Assembly (NCBI RefSeq): GCF_030129945.1
Contig: NZ_JARRAF010000038.1
Span: 1 to 43,311 of the forward strand
DNA length: 43,311 nucleotides
Direction: 5' to 3'
Source of the DNA: Parachitinimonas caeni
Lineage (GTDB): Bacteria > Pseudomonadota > Gammaproteobacteria > Burkholderiales > Chitinimonadaceae
The notes beneath the pieces were generated by a model. It was not told the DNA's origin. It worked only from the letters and a program-made list of their open reading frames with translations, and did not search any database. Below, in pieces: positions 1 through 9,110 of the stretch. The translations under genes were made by a program, and so were the position numbers. How positions within the stretch are numbered: position 1 is the stretch's first letter; each line of letters opens with the position of its first letter.

Positions 1-62
1 GTGAAACGCCTCTGCGCCGATGATAGTGCGGATTCCCGTGTGAAAGTAGGTCACCGCCAGGC
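1..62 (+). rRNA. rrf: 5S ribosomal RNA, 3' part
   Basis: The first bases match the second half of a proteobacterial 5S rRNA, including the conserved GATGATAGTGCGGATTCCCG stretch and the closing CCGCCAGGC that pairs with the 5' end, which lies outside the window. The exact 3' end is uncertain by a few bases. A terminator follows within 10 bases, so this is the distal end of an rRNA operon transcribed left to right. Confidence 0.93.
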
Positions 63-71
63 TCCCCTTAT

Positions 72-110
72 AAAGCGCCCCCTCCTCTGATGGTCGGGGC
101 GCTTTGCTTT
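72..110 (+). terminator. rho-independent terminator of the rRNA operon
   Basis: A perfect 10-bp stem (AAAGCGCCCC at 72-81 pairs with GGGGCGCTTT at 96-105) with a 14-base loop is followed by a T-rich tract, just after the 5S rRNA. Confidence 0.9.
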
Positions 111-183
111 ATACTCCTCCACGGCAACCCCTCTAGTAGCCTCTAACCCCTCAAACAAATCTGAATACTCAATTCAGCGCTTT

Positions 184-2385
184 TTAGCGTCGCCACACTT
201 CCAGTACACCTGCTACTTCTCTAATTTGAAGCAAGATGCGTCTGAGCTGATCCGCATCTTTTATTTCAAGTGTGAAGCGCATTTTGGCTTTTAGGTCACG
301 GGTTTGAGTATGGGCTGCAGTGACATTAATTCTGTCCCTTGCCATGACTTCAGAAATATCTCGTAGCAAACTTGGACGATCTTGAGCTTCAACCTCAATG
401 TCGGCAGAGAATACATGGCCGAATTGCTTTCCCCAGGATGCTGCAATTAGTCGTTCTGGCGCGCTTGCTGATAGTCGCTTTAAGGTGGAGCAATCTCGTC
501 GATGAATGCTAATGCCTCTACCGCGCGTCACAAAACCGACTACCGCGTCAGGAGGGACTGGCTTGCAACACTTGGCGAGCAACGTCATTAGTCGGTCTAC
601 GCCTTCAATTAGGATACCTTCTCCATGCAGGTCAGCTCGGCTTTCTCGGACGATATCTGCAGCGGCAATGGTGGGGGGTGAAGCTGGTTGTTCGCTGGTT
701 TGAAAGCTCTGTGTTAACTCTCGTGAAGTAATCTCGTTTTGACCAATTGCTGCGAAGAGTTCGCCCTGTCCCTTGAAGCCAAGCTTGTCTGCAATGTCAT
801 CAATATTAGGGTGTAGACCGCTGCGTGCAGCCTCTTTATCAAAAATAGCCTTACCTGCTTCGATTGCGACATCAAGATTCTGTTGTTTGATCCAATGTCG
901 TACCTTGGCGATGCCGCGAGGGCTTTTCAGATAACCTTGATGAAGCCAGTCGATGCTGGGGCCGCCATCTTTGGTGGTCAAAATCTCCACACGCTGGCCA
1001 TTTTCAAGGGCTGTATGCAGGGGAACGATGTGACCATCGACCTTTGCTCCACGACAACGGTGTCCCAGATTGGTGTGGACGTGATAGGCGAAGTCTACCG
1101 GGGTTGAGCCTTTCGGTAGGGCAATTACCCGGCCTGCTGGGGTTAGGGTGTAAATGGTGTCGTCGAACAATTCCGAATGGAATGTCTCGGATGATGCATC
1201 ATTTTGAGTAACTTCTTCTCGCCAATCTAATAGCTGACGAAGCCAGGCGATTTTCTCTTCGTATTTGGAGTCAGACTGGCCGCCTTCCTTGTAACGCCAA
1301 TGCGCAGCGACACCATATTCAGCATGCTCGTGCATTTCAAAGGTGCGGATTTGCACCTCCAGTGCCTTGTTGTGGTCACCTACGACTACCGTATGCAAAG
1401 AGCGGTAGAAATTACCCTTGGGGTGGGAAATGTAGTCATCAAATTCGCCGGGTATGGGTTGCCATAGATTGTGGACGATACCTAGAGCCGTATAACAGTC
1501 CTTGACGCTTTCCACCAGAACACGCACTGCACGTATGTCGTACAGCTCGGAAAAGTCCAGCCCCTTGGCGTTCATTTTCTTGTAGATGGAGTAGATATGC
1601 TTGGGCCGGCCCATCAGGTCGGCTTTAATGCCTGCTTTGTTGAGCTCCTGGCGCAGGCGCTCAATTGCTTGGCTGATGAAACCTTCACGATCAGCGCGCC
1701 GCTCATCCAGAAGTTTGGCAATTTTTTTATAGAGAGCAGGGTCAAGGTAACGGAAGGACAGGTCTTCCAGTTCCCACTTGATTTGCCAGACGCCAAGCCG
1801 ATTGGCGAGTGGAGCGAAAATATCCAGCGTCTGCCTGGCAATGGCATGCCGAACGGGTTCGTCGCAGCGAGCCAGATAGTGCATGGTCTGGGTACGCCAA
1901 GCGAGCTTAATGAGGACCACGCGAATGTCTTCAACCATTGCGAGCAACATCTTGCGCATGGCTTCTGCCTGGGCAGGAACGTCAGTTCCGGTGGCTTGTC
2001 CTTGTTCCCAAGTGAGGGCCTGAATTTTGCGAACGCGGGATAAGCCATCTACTAAAGAAGCGACGGATTCTCCGAACTGGGCTCGGATTTGCTCATGGCT
2101 ATCAGGAAGAAAGTCCGGCGCAGAAAAAAGCAAGGTGGCAATTACCGCATCGGCATTCAGTCGCAGATCGGCCACGATAGAGGCTGCCGCTACAGCATGC
2201 GGAAAAACCGGTTCGAGTGTCTCGGGCAGCACTTTGCCAGCGTACAGCGCCTGTGCCCAGCTCATGGCTGCAGATAAGCGTTTCAATTCACTTTCATCGA
2301 AACGATCGACAAGACGTGCCAGCCAGCCAATAGGGTCTGTGGCTTCGGCAATCGAAACGGCAAGGGGACGTGTTGGAGCAACCAT
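184..2385 (-). CDS. relA: RelA-type (p)ppGpp synthetase
   Basis: This 733-residue protein is a long RelA/SpoT homologue that transfers pyrophosphate from ATP to GTP/GDP to make the stringent-response alarmone on starved ribosomes. Order seen: degenerate HD-hydrolase region (about 55-190), synthetase domain (about 240-370) with RPKHIYSIYKK and YDIRAVRV, TGS domain (about 408-469), Cys-rich zinc-finger-like segment (CC at 606-607, HRRDC at 628-632) and C-terminal ACT domain (about 658-733). Two things identify RelA rather than SpoT: the HD pair expected near residue 88 is replaced by SAPDF, and the synthetase carries the acidic ExDD motif (E314-F-D-D317) instead of RxKD. Hydrolysis must therefore come from a SpoT elsewhere. 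It is convergent with the rRNA operon, whose expression its product controls in trans. Confidence 0.96.
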   Translation of the reverse strand: MVAPTRPLAVSIAEATDPIGWLARLVDRFDESELKRLSAAMSWAQALYAGKVLPETLEPVFPHAVAAASIVADLRLNADAVIATLLFSAPDFLPDSHEQIRAQFGESVASLVDGLSRVRKIQALTWEQGQATGTDVPAQAEAMRKMLLAMVEDIRVVLIKLAWRTQTMHYLARCDEPVRHAIARQTLDIFAPLANRLGVWQIKWELEDLSFRYLDPALYKKIAKLLDERRADREGFISQAIERLRQELNKAGIKADLMGRPKHIYSIYKKMNAKGLDFSELYDIRAVRVLVESVKDCYTALGIVHNLWQPIPGEFDDYISHPKGNFYRSLHTVVVGDHNKALEVQIRTFEMHEHAEYGVAAHWRYKEGGQSDSKYEEKIAWLRQLLDWREEVTQNDASSETFHSELFDDTIYTLTPAGRVIALPKGSTPVDFAYHVHTNLGHRCRGAKVDGHIVPLHTALENGQRVEILTTKDGGPSIDWLHQGYLKSPRGIAKVRHWIKQQNLDVAIEAGKAIFDKEAARSGLHPNIDDIADKLGFKGQGELFAAIGQNEITSRELTQSFQTSEQPASPPTIAAADIVRESRADLHGEGILIEGVDRLMTLLAKCCKPVPPDAVVGFVTRGRGISIHRRDCSTLKRLSASAPERLIAASWGKQFGHVFSADIEVEAQDRPSLLRDISEVMARDRINVTAAHTQTRDLKAKMRFTLEIKDADQLRRILLQIREVAGVLEVWRR

Positions 2386-2531
2386 GTGGGCAATTATGCC
2401 ATTCTGGGGTGGGATCGGGCAGGCTTAAGCCGATGCGCTACTACCGCCATTCAAGCAGTAAAGCGTGAAATTAGCGATAAATGTTGAAAGGTTAGTCGGG
2501 CTTTGCATGCAACAAGCTCTAAAATAATGAG

Positions 2532-3647
2532 ATGAAATCATTTGGACCGTACCGGATCACAGGTGAACTGGGGCGAGGTGCCATGGGGATGGTTTACCGG
2601 GCCGTTGACCCCAGGCTGGATCGCACGGTAGCGCTCAAGGTGCTGGATGTTACCCTCCCCAAGGACCAGGCTGCGGAATACGCTGCCCGGCTAAGGCAGG
2701 AGGCAAAGTCGGCTGCCCGTCTCAGCCACCCCAATGTCATCACGGTATTCGAGTTTGGCGAGAACGAAGGCCACCCCTATCTGGTCCTTGAGTATGTCGG
2801 GGGTGGATCATTGCAGCAGCGGCTAGACAGCAAGGGACCCTTGCCAATAGACAAGGTGATCCGTCTGGCCAAGCAGTTGTTTATGGGTTTGGCCTATGCG
2901 CATAAACATGGCGTAGTCCACCGGGACATCAAACCCGCCAATTTGCTATTTGACGAACGCGGGTATCTCAAAATCGCGGATTTTGGCGTGGCGCAACTGC
3001 CTACGTCCGACCTGACCCGCACCGGGGCTTTGGTAGGTTCGCCTCGTCACATGGCGCCAGAACAGGTGCAGGGGCGCAAGCTGGATGGCCGTGCCGACAT
3101 TTTTGCGGCAGGGGTAGTGCTATACGAGGCGCTGACGGGAATTGCGCCATTCGATGCGGACCATGTGGCCGCGATTGTCTACAAAATCCTGTTTGAATCA
3201 CCCAAGTCCATCAAGGAACTACGGCCGGATGCGCCGCCGTGGCTGATCAACGTAGTGGAGCGCTGCCTGGCCAAAACACCCGAACAGCGATTTGCTGATG
3301 CGGATAAAGCCAGACAAGCGCTGGAGCAGGGGCCACATAGTAGTGTCCCGGTTGCCAAGGCTGCTGCAGTTGGACAGGCGATACCGCTGTGGGGGTGGTT
3401 GTTGGGCTTCATACTTGTCGCGGCGACCTCTTGGGCGCTGACGGCTTGGCTACTATCTGAAGCGGACAAAGCGGCAAGCCCGGCTGCACCGGTTAGTAGT
3501 GTGGTTCCGCCTGCGATGGATAGTAGAGGGGGTACCGGTAGCGTCTCGCCGCCTCGGGAAGTCATCGACACAGCGACCTCATACGACTCCGTGCCGCGCT
3601 ATCGGCAACCTCCCAGCCCTCAACGCCGAGAGCCAAGGGATAAATAA
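2532..3647 (+). CDS. membrane-anchored Ser/Thr protein kinase (PknB-like)
   Basis: A 371-residue Hanks-type kinase. The catalytic domain fills residues 7-265: glycine loop GRGAMG (14-19), ATP-anchoring K36, helix-C E57, catalytic loop HRDIKPAN (130-137, D132), DFG (150-152) and an activation segment ending MAPEQ (174-178). All catalytic residues are present, so it should be active. One membrane helix follows at about 284-308, then a Pro/Ser/Arg-rich tail of about 60 residues with no PASTA, WD40 or other recognisable sensor domain. It is divergent from relA (146-bp gap) and followed 152 bp later by fumarase, so it looks monocistronic. No partner phosphatase lies in the window. No clear Shine-Dalgarno sequence precedes the ATG; the start rests on the kinase domain beginning at FGPYRI. 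Confidence 0.93.
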   Translation: MKSFGPYRITGELGRGAMGMVYRAVDPRLDRTVALKVLDVTLPKDQAAEYAARLRQEAKSAARLSHPNVITVFEFGENEGHPYLVLEYVGGGSLQQRLDSKGPLPIDKVIRLAKQLFMGLAYAHKHGVVHRDIKPANLLFDERGYLKIADFGVAQLPTSDLTRTGALVGSPRHMAPEQVQGRKLDGRADIFAAGVVLYEALTGIAPFDADHVAAIVYKILFESPKSIKELRPDAPPWLINVVERCLAKTPEQRFADADKARQALEQGPHSSVPVAKAAAVGQAIPLWGWLLGFILVAATSWALTAWLLSEADKAASPAAPVSSVVPPAMDSRGGTGSVSPPREVIDTATSYDSVPRYRQPPSPQRREPRDK

Positions 3648-3799
3648 CATTTAGCATGGTGAAGCTCGTGTTGGCGGTTCGACTATTCTGGCTTGATTGG
3701 CGCAGATGGCTCACATTCTGGTTGGACAAATTGCAAGAGCCCACAGTCTGAGCGGGGCTATCTGATAAAATTAACCGGTTAAATACCCCGGAGCCCGTC

Positions 3800-5335
3800 A
3801 TGACGTCGCCGAGCCAAGTCACTATTCGTCAGCAGGATTTCATCGACAGCATTGCCGATGCCCTGCAGTACATCTCTTATTACCACCCCAAAGACTACAT
3901 TGATGCTCTGGGCAAGGCTTACGAGCAGGAGCAAAGCCCGGCCGCCAAAGATGCAATTGCGCAGATCCTGACCAATAGCCGTATGTGTGCCGAAGGCCAC
4001 CGGCCCATCTGTCAGGATACCGGCATTGTCTGCGCCTTCGTCAAAGTGGGCATGGATGTGCGCTGGGCCGATGCAACAATGAGCATCGAAGACATGGTGA
4101 GCGAGGGAACCCGCCAAGCCTATCTGCATCCCGACAACAAATTGCGTGCCTCCGTGTTGGCCGACCCGGCCGGCAAGCGTCAGAACACCCGTGACAACAC
4201 CCCGGCTGTGACCCACTTCGAGCTGGTACCGGGTAACACCGTGGAAGTCCACATCGCCGCCAAGGGTGGGGGGTCCGAGAACAAGTCGAAGTTTGTGATG
4301 CTGAACCCATCGGATTCGGTCGTGGACTGGGTGCTTAAGACGGTACCGACCATGGGCGCGGGCTGGTGCCCGCCTGGCATGCTCGGTATTGGTATCGGTG
4401 GAACAGCAGAAAAAGCCATGCTGCTGGCCAAGAAGTCGCTGATGGAGCCGATTGATATTCAGGATCTGATCGCCCGTGGCCCGCAAAACCGGGTGGAAGA
4501 GCTGCGACTGGAGTTGTACGAGAAGGTCAATGCATTGGGGATCGGTGCGCAAGGCCTGGGTGGTCTGGCCACGGTGCTCGACGTCAAGATTCTGGATTAC
4601 CCGACGCACGCGGCTAGCCTGCCGGTAGCGATGATCCCGAACTGTGCCGCCACTCGCCATGTCCATTTCGAGCTGGATGGCAGCGGTCCGGCCAAACTGG
4701 AAGCGCCCAAGCTGGAAGATTGGCCGGCGGTTACCTGGAGTGCCTCGGCTGAAGCGACCCGTGTGGATCTGAACAACGTTACCCGCGAGCAGGTTGCGAG
4801 CTGGAAGCCCGGCCAGACCCTGCTGCTGAATGGCAAGCTGTTGACCGGTCGGGATGCTGCCCACAAGCGGATGGTGGATATGCTGAACAAGGGGGAGCCA
4901 CTACCCGTCGATTTCAATGGCCGTTTTATCTATTACGTGGGCCCGGTTGATCCGGTACGTGATGAAGTAGTAGGCCCGGCTGGCCCGACCACGGCGACCC
5001 GTATGGACAAGTTCACCGAGCAGGTATTGGCCCAGACCGGCCTGCTGGGAATGGTCGGCAAAGCGGAACGCGGCCCGGCAGGGCTGGAAGCCATCAAGAA
5101 ACACCAGTCGGTGTACCTGATGGCCGTGGGTGGGGCGGCCTATCTGGTGTCCAAGGCGATCAAGGGTTCGAAGGTGGTTGGCTTTGCCGATCTGGGCATG
5201 GAGGCCATCTACGAATTTGATGTGGTGGATATGCCGGTGACAGTGGCCGTTGATTCGGCTGGTACATCGGTTCACAAGACCGGCCCGGCAGAATGGCAGG
5301 CCCGCATTGGCAAAATTCCAGTGGCTGCGCAGTAA
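3800..5335 (+). CDS. fumA: class I fumarate hydratase, iron-sulfur type
   Basis: This 511-residue single-chain enzyme catalyses reversible hydration of fumarate to L-malate in the TCA cycle using an oxygen-sensitive [4Fe-4S] cluster. Three cysteines in family contexts fit the cluster ligands: C71 (PICQDTG), C190 (GAGWCPPG) and C282 (MIPNCAAT). The N-terminal half is the dehydratase alpha part and the C-terminal half (from about 330) the beta part, with FIYYVGPVDP and AGPTTATRMD motifs. The length suits the fused form rather than the split alpha/beta enzyme. The ATG at 3800 has a CGGAG sequence about six bases upstream. A strong terminator follows the stop codon. The symbol is by homology; fumB-like names are equally possible. 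Confidence 0.95.
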   Translation: MTSPSQVTIRQQDFIDSIADALQYISYYHPKDYIDALGKAYEQEQSPAAKDAIAQILTNSRMCAEGHRPICQDTGIVCAFVKVGMDVRWADATMSIEDMVSEGTRQAYLHPDNKLRASVLADPAGKRQNTRDNTPAVTHFELVPGNTVEVHIAAKGGGSENKSKFVMLNPSDSVVDWVLKTVPTMGAGWCPPGMLGIGIGGTAEKAMLLAKKSLMEPIDIQDLIARGPQNRVEELRLELYEKVNALGIGAQGLGGLATVLDVKILDYPTHAASLPVAMIPNCAATRHVHFELDGSGPAKLEAPKLEDWPAVTWSASAEATRVDLNNVTREQVASWKPGQTLLLNGKLLTGRDAAHKRMVDMLNKGEPLPVDFNGRFIYYVGPVDPVRDEVVGPAGPTTATRMDKFTEQVLAQTGLLGMVGKAERGPAGLEAIKKHQSVYLMAVGGAAYLVSKAIKGSKVVGFADLGMEAIYEFDVVDMPVTVAVDSAGTSVHKTGPAEWQARIGKIPVAAQ

Positions 5336-5363
5336 TTTAAGTAGCTGCATGCTGGTCAGAACG

Positions 5364-5399
5364 AAAAACCCCGCCCGTTTCCCAACCGGCGGGGTTTTT
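5364..5399 (+). terminator. rho-independent terminator after fumarase
   Basis: A perfect 12-bp stem (AAAAACCCCGCC at 5364-5375 with GGCGGGGTTTTT at 5388-5399) and a 12-base loop end in five T residues, 29 bases after the fumarase stop. It would also work on the other strand, but no gene there needs it. Confidence 0.92.
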
Positions 5400-5436
5400 C
5401 AATGTGGGGCACATGGTTTTGTTTGGGAGGAGCTCA

Positions 5437-6891
5437 ATGGATCAAAAGTCTGAGAGACATGAAATGCCTGCACCGCAATTTCCAGCAACACGCCGTACCT
5501 TTCTTTGTCAGTCTCTGGCGGCACTGGGCTGGCTGGCGATGCCGGCATTGCGTCCTGCCTGGGCGGCAATTCCGATCCCCAATGTGACCCGGCTCTATAC
5601 CGTGAGCGTGGCTAAAGTGGTGGTGCCGCTGTCGGTACAAGAGGTCTGTGCGACGCTTAAAGCGTGGCCTGGTCAGGTGGCGGTCGGAGGAGGTCGCTAC
5701 AGTATGGGCGGGCAGATTGGTATCCAGGATGGTCTGCATCTCGATATGCGTAGCCTGAATCAATTGGTGTGGATCCAGCCGGAGCAATCCAAAGTACGCA
5801 TACAGGCAGGCATGCGCTGGCGCGACCTGCAAGAGGTGCTTGATCCATTGGGGCTGGCGGTGCAAACCATGCAGAGCTACTCGAATTTCACAATTGGTGG
5901 CTCGGTATCCGTCAACGCCCATGGCCGCTATGTCGGTAATGGCCCGGTTGGCCATTCGGTGCTCGCGCTACAGCTGGTGCTGGCAGATGGCTCCGTGCGG
6001 GAGGCTAGTCCCAAGCAAAATGCCGATTTGTTTGCGGCCGTGATTGGTGGTTATGGTGCACTGGCGGTGATCACTGAAATTGAGTTACAGCTGGCCCGGA
6101 ATAGCCATATCGAGCGGGCGGTGCGTATAGTGCCGCTTGATGCCTATGTCGAGCATTTTCAACGCGATGTTCTGGCCGATGAGCGCAGCGTTCTCCACAA
6201 TGCCGATTTGATGCCACCGCGCTTCGATGCACCGGTATCGGTAACCTGGCGAACCAGCGATCAACCCCTGACCGTGACAGAACGACTGGTGCCGCGCAAT
6301 CGGTCGTATCGTCTTGATCGATCGGTCCTGTTGGCGTTGACCGAAGTGCCAGGAGCGTTGAGTTTGCGGCGTAAAGTGATCCACCCGCTACTCAATGCGG
6401 GGAGCAAAGTGCAATGGCGTAATCGGGAGGCCAGCCTGGATGTTGCAGAGTTGGAGCCGGAAAATCGCGCGCATTCCACTTACGTTTTGCAGGAATACTT
6501 CATCCCGCCCAAATATTTCACCAATTTCGCCCGAGGCATGGCGGCAATTTTGCGCGCCAACCGCGCCAAAGTGCTGAATGTATCGGTTCGGCACTCCCCG
6601 GCCGACAAGGTATCACTCATGGCCTGGGCAAAGCAGGAAGTGTTTTCGTTTGTGTTGTTCTACAAGCAGGGTACCTCGGCCGAGGCGCAGGCCGAGGTTG
6701 GGGAATGGACCCGCCAGCTGATAGATCTGGCTCTGCAGCATGAGGGGCGGTATTACCTGCCGTACCAGCTACATGCCAGCCGGCAGCAGTTTGAGCAGGC
6801 GTATCCTGAGGTAATACAGCTGAGGGGGCTCAAGCAGAAATATGATCCGGCGGGGAAGTTGTCGAATAGTCTGTGGCAGAAATATTTGTAG
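5437..6891 (+). CDS. Tat-exported FAD-linked oxidase (aldonolactone oxidase-like)
   Basis: A 484-residue flavoprotein of the vanillyl-alcohol oxidase/FAD_binding_4 superfamily. A twin-arginine signal (R19-R20-T-F-L, then a hydrophobic stretch ending in AWAA) implies export after cofactor insertion. The FAD domain lies at about 50-225, with the pyrophosphate loop VGGGRYSMGG (83-92), IGGSVSVNAHGR and VIGGYGALAVIT. Relatives with covalent flavin often have His in the first loop (GRHS or GHS); here it is Tyr, so FAD may be held noncovalently. The C-terminal half resembles sugar-lactone and alcohol oxidases, ending in KYDPAGKLSNSLW. Substrate unknown. The ATG at 5437 is preferred over the in-frame ATG at 5404 because GGGAGGAG lies just before it. 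The stop is 6 bp from the convergent HD-GYP gene. Confidence 0.85.
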   Translation: MDQKSERHEMPAPQFPATRRTFLCQSLAALGWLAMPALRPAWAAIPIPNVTRLYTVSVAKVVVPLSVQEVCATLKAWPGQVAVGGGRYSMGGQIGIQDGLHLDMRSLNQLVWIQPEQSKVRIQAGMRWRDLQEVLDPLGLAVQTMQSYSNFTIGGSVSVNAHGRYVGNGPVGHSVLALQLVLADGSVREASPKQNADLFAAVIGGYGALAVITEIELQLARNSHIERAVRIVPLDAYVEHFQRDVLADERSVLHNADLMPPRFDAPVSVTWRTSDQPLTVTERLVPRNRSYRLDRSVLLALTEVPGALSLRRKVIHPLLNAGSKVQWRNREASLDVAELEPENRAHSTYVLQEYFIPPKYFTNFARGMAAILRANRAKVLNVSVRHSPADKVSLMAWAKQEVFSFVLFYKQGTSAEAQAEVGEWTRQLIDLALQHEGRYYLPYQLHASRQQFEQAYPEVIQLRGLKQKYDPAGKLSNSLWQKYL

Positions 6892-6897
6892 TGATGA

Positions 6898-8112
6898 CTA
6901 TAAAAAACGCATCGGGTCGATTTTCCACTTCTCAGCCAGCTCATGGCTCACGATCTTGTCAGCGCCGCCCTTACCCATCGCCCGCGACAGATCGACTTCT
7001 TGCGGCGGGATATAGGTTTGTGATTTGGTGCTGTAGAACACCTTGACCTTGGGCTGCAGCAGATTGGTTTCGCTTTGCTCAACCACTACGCCCAGGCGAC
7101 CGCTTTCCAGCAAGACCAGTGTGCCAACCGGGTAGATGCCGATGGTGCGCATGAAGGCTTGCACCAGCACCGGATTGAAGTGGAACTTGCTCCACTCAAA
7201 GATTTTGCGCAGTGCATCGGTGGGTGTCATGCCCTTGTGGTAACAGCGGTCTGAGGTAATCGCGTCATAGACATCGACAATGGCCGCCATCTGCCCAAGC
7301 TGGGAGATGGCTTCACCCTTCAGGCCTTCCGGATAACCCGAACCATCATGGCGTTCGTGATGCTGGGCGGCCACCATTACCGCCGTTTCCGTGATGCCGT
7401 CGGTCTGGGTCAGAATCTGTTTGCTCTCGACCACATGGCATTTCATGACCTTGAACTCATCATCGGTGAGCCGGCCGGGCTTGTTCAGGATATTGTCGGG
7501 AATCTTCATCTTGCCAATATCGTGCAGCATGCCACCAATTCCGGCGTGGTGAATCACCTCCTTGCTCATGCCCATAGCCTTGCAGAACGTCACCATCAAT
7601 GCCCCCACGCTAACCGAGTGCATGAAGGTGTAGTCATCCTTGTTCTTGATGCGTGACAGCGATAACAGGGCGCCCGCATTGCGCAGGATCGACTCCGTGA
7701 CCTTCTCCACGACCGGCTCGACCTTTTCCATATGCACCTGCTGGCCGAGTCGTACATCGTTGAGAATGCCCCGCACGATCAGATTGGCTTCAGAGTGCAC
7801 CTGCTTGGCGCGACCGTATTCCTCCGCTGCAGTAAAGCGCCGCGCCGGAACAATCTCCTGCTCGGCAATTTTCATCATCTGCGCTTCGACTTCGTGCTTG
7901 ACCTCTTCTTCGGTCTGGGCGTGGGCGGCATCCAGCCCCTTGTCCGTGTCGATATAGACCTCGTGAATCCCCGAGCTGACGATCTTCTGGACCTCCTCGT
8001 CGGCGCGTACCGGAAACTTGTTGCGCAGAAAGGGATGGGACATCCAATCGCTCCCCAAGTCATGGATATACATGCCTACTTTGAGCATCTCGACGGGGAT
8101 TTTCTTGATCAT
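6898..8112 (-). CDS. HD-GYP domain cyclic-di-GMP phosphodiesterase
   Basis: This 404-residue protein has an N-terminal DUF3391 domain (about 1-125, starting MIKKIPVEMLKVGMYI) and an HD-GYP domain (about 150-325). Metal-binding and signature residues are intact: HDIGK (197-201), HHERHDGSGYP (251-261) and DVYDAITSDRCY (280-291). HD-GYP enzymes hydrolyse c-di-GMP to pGpG or GMP and usually favour motility over biofilm. No membrane segment is seen, so it should be cytoplasmic. The ATG at 8112 is chosen over an upstream in-frame ATG at 8172 because a CGGAG lies about nine bases before it and family members begin with this sequence. It is divergent from uppP. Confidence 0.93.
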   Translation of the reverse strand: MIKKIPVEMLKVGMYIHDLGSDWMSHPFLRNKFPVRADEEVQKIVSSGIHEVYIDTDKGLDAAHAQTEEEVKHEVEAQMMKIAEQEIVPARRFTAAEEYGRAKQVHSEANLIVRGILNDVRLGQQVHMEKVEPVVEKVTESILRNAGALLSLSRIKNKDDYTFMHSVSVGALMVTFCKAMGMSKEVIHHAGIGGMLHDIGKMKIPDNILNKPGRLTDDEFKVMKCHVVESKQILTQTDGITETAVMVAAQHHERHDGSGYPEGLKGEAISQLGQMAAIVDVYDAITSDRCYHKGMTPTDALRKIFEWSKFHFNPVLVQAFMRTIGIYPVGTLVLLESGRLGVVVEQSETNLLQPKVKVFYSTKSQTYIPPQEVDLSRAMGKGGADKIVSHELAEKWKIDPMRFL

Positions 8113-8250
8113 TTGCACGAACTCCGGGTGTTTCTTCTGGTCAGCAGGCAAGCGCTGCCAGCGGCGCCACATTCGATTTGTCCAGTATAGGCAATCGGCG
8201 AATCCCTGCTGGCCGGAGACAGCAATCCGGTGAACCGGCCCGGGCGGGGC

Positions 8251-8256
8251 TATAAT
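8251..8256 (+). promoter_or_regulatory. candidate -10 box for the uppP-msbA-waa operon
   Basis: A perfect TATAAT sits 25 bases upstream of the uppP start in the 169-bp divergent region. No good TTGACA-like hexamer is found at the expected distance, so this rests on the -10 alone. Confidence 0.35.
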
Positions 8257-8281
8257 GTTCCCTTTTTTTGAAGTGCCACTA

Positions 8282-9106
8282 ATGGACTACATCCTGGTAA
8301 TCAAGGCTCTGCTGATGGGGCTGGTTGAAGGGCTGACCGAGTTTCTGCCCATTTCGAGTACCGGCCACCTGATTCTGGCTGGTGAGATGCTCAACTTCCT
8401 CGATAAGTCCAAACGCGATGTCTTCGAGATTTTCATCCAGCTGGGGGCGATCCTCGCCGTCTGCTGGGAGTACCGCAGCAAGCTGTGGCGTGTCGGTACC
8501 CAGCTGGGGCACGACGCCAGTGCCCAGCGTTTTGTCTTCAATGTCATGGTGGCATTCCTGCCGGCGGCAGTGCTGGGGCTGCTGTTTTCATCGCAGATCA
8601 AGGCGGTCCTGTTTCAACCAGTGCCCGTAGCGATTGCCTTTATCGTGGGGGGCGTGATCATCTTGTGGGCAGAACGGCGTGAACACACCGTGGTGGTCCA
8701 TAGTGTTGATTCCATGCGTATCCGCGATGCGTTGAAAGTCGGGCTGGCGCAGTGCCTGGCGCTGATCCCCGGCACTTCCCGTTCCGGGGCGACCATTATC
8801 GGTGGCCTGCTGTTTGGCTTGTCTCGCAATGCGGCGGCTGAGTTCTCGTTCTTCCTGGCGATTCCGACCCTGTCGGCGGCTTCGCTCTACAGCCTGTGGA
8901 AGCATCGGCATGGGTTGTCGATGGACGATCTGTTCGTGTTCAGCCTGGGCTTTGTCGCGGCTTTCGTCAGTGCGCTGATCGGCGTCCGGGCCTTGCTACG
9001 CTTCATTTCCAACCATACCTTCACCGTCTTCGCCTGGTATCGGATCGTGTTCGGTATTGTCGTCTTGCTGACCGCCCACTTCGGCTGGGTTAACTGGACC
9101 TTATAA
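8282..9106 (+). CDS. uppP: undecaprenyl-diphosphatase
   Basis: A 274-residue polytopic inner-membrane protein of the BacA/UppP family, which removes a phosphate from undecaprenyl pyrophosphate so the lipid carrier can be reused for peptidoglycan and O-antigen synthesis. Both signature regions are present: [14 protein letters not shown] (about 16-29) and [10 protein letters not shown] (about 162-171), with the usual run of hydrophobic helices. The ATG at 8282 is chosen because family proteins begin at [13 protein letters not shown]; an in-frame ATG at 8255 would add nine atypical residues. It is the first gene of the envelope operon, only 4 bp before msbA, linking carrier recycling to LPS export and capping. 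Confidence 0.95.
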   Translation: MDYILVIKALLMGLVEGLTEFLPISSTGHLILAGEMLNFLDKSKRDVFEIFIQLGAILAVCWEYRSKLWRVGTQLGHDASAQRFVFNVMVAFLPAAVLGLLFSSQIKAVLFQPVPVAIAFIVGGVIILWAERREHTVVVHSVDSMRIRDALKVGLAQCLALIPGTSRSGATIIGGLLFGLSRNAAAEFSFFLAIPTLSAASLYSLWKHRHGLSMDDLFVFSLGFVAAFVSALIGVRALLRFISNHTFTVFAWYRIVFGIVVLLTAHFGWVNWTL

Positions 9107-9110
9107 ACGG

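Noticed and set aside
3779-4864. Open frame of 361 codons on the minus strand
   Set aside because: It lies opposite fumarase and has a His/Gln/Arg-rich composition typical of antisense frames in GC-rich genes.
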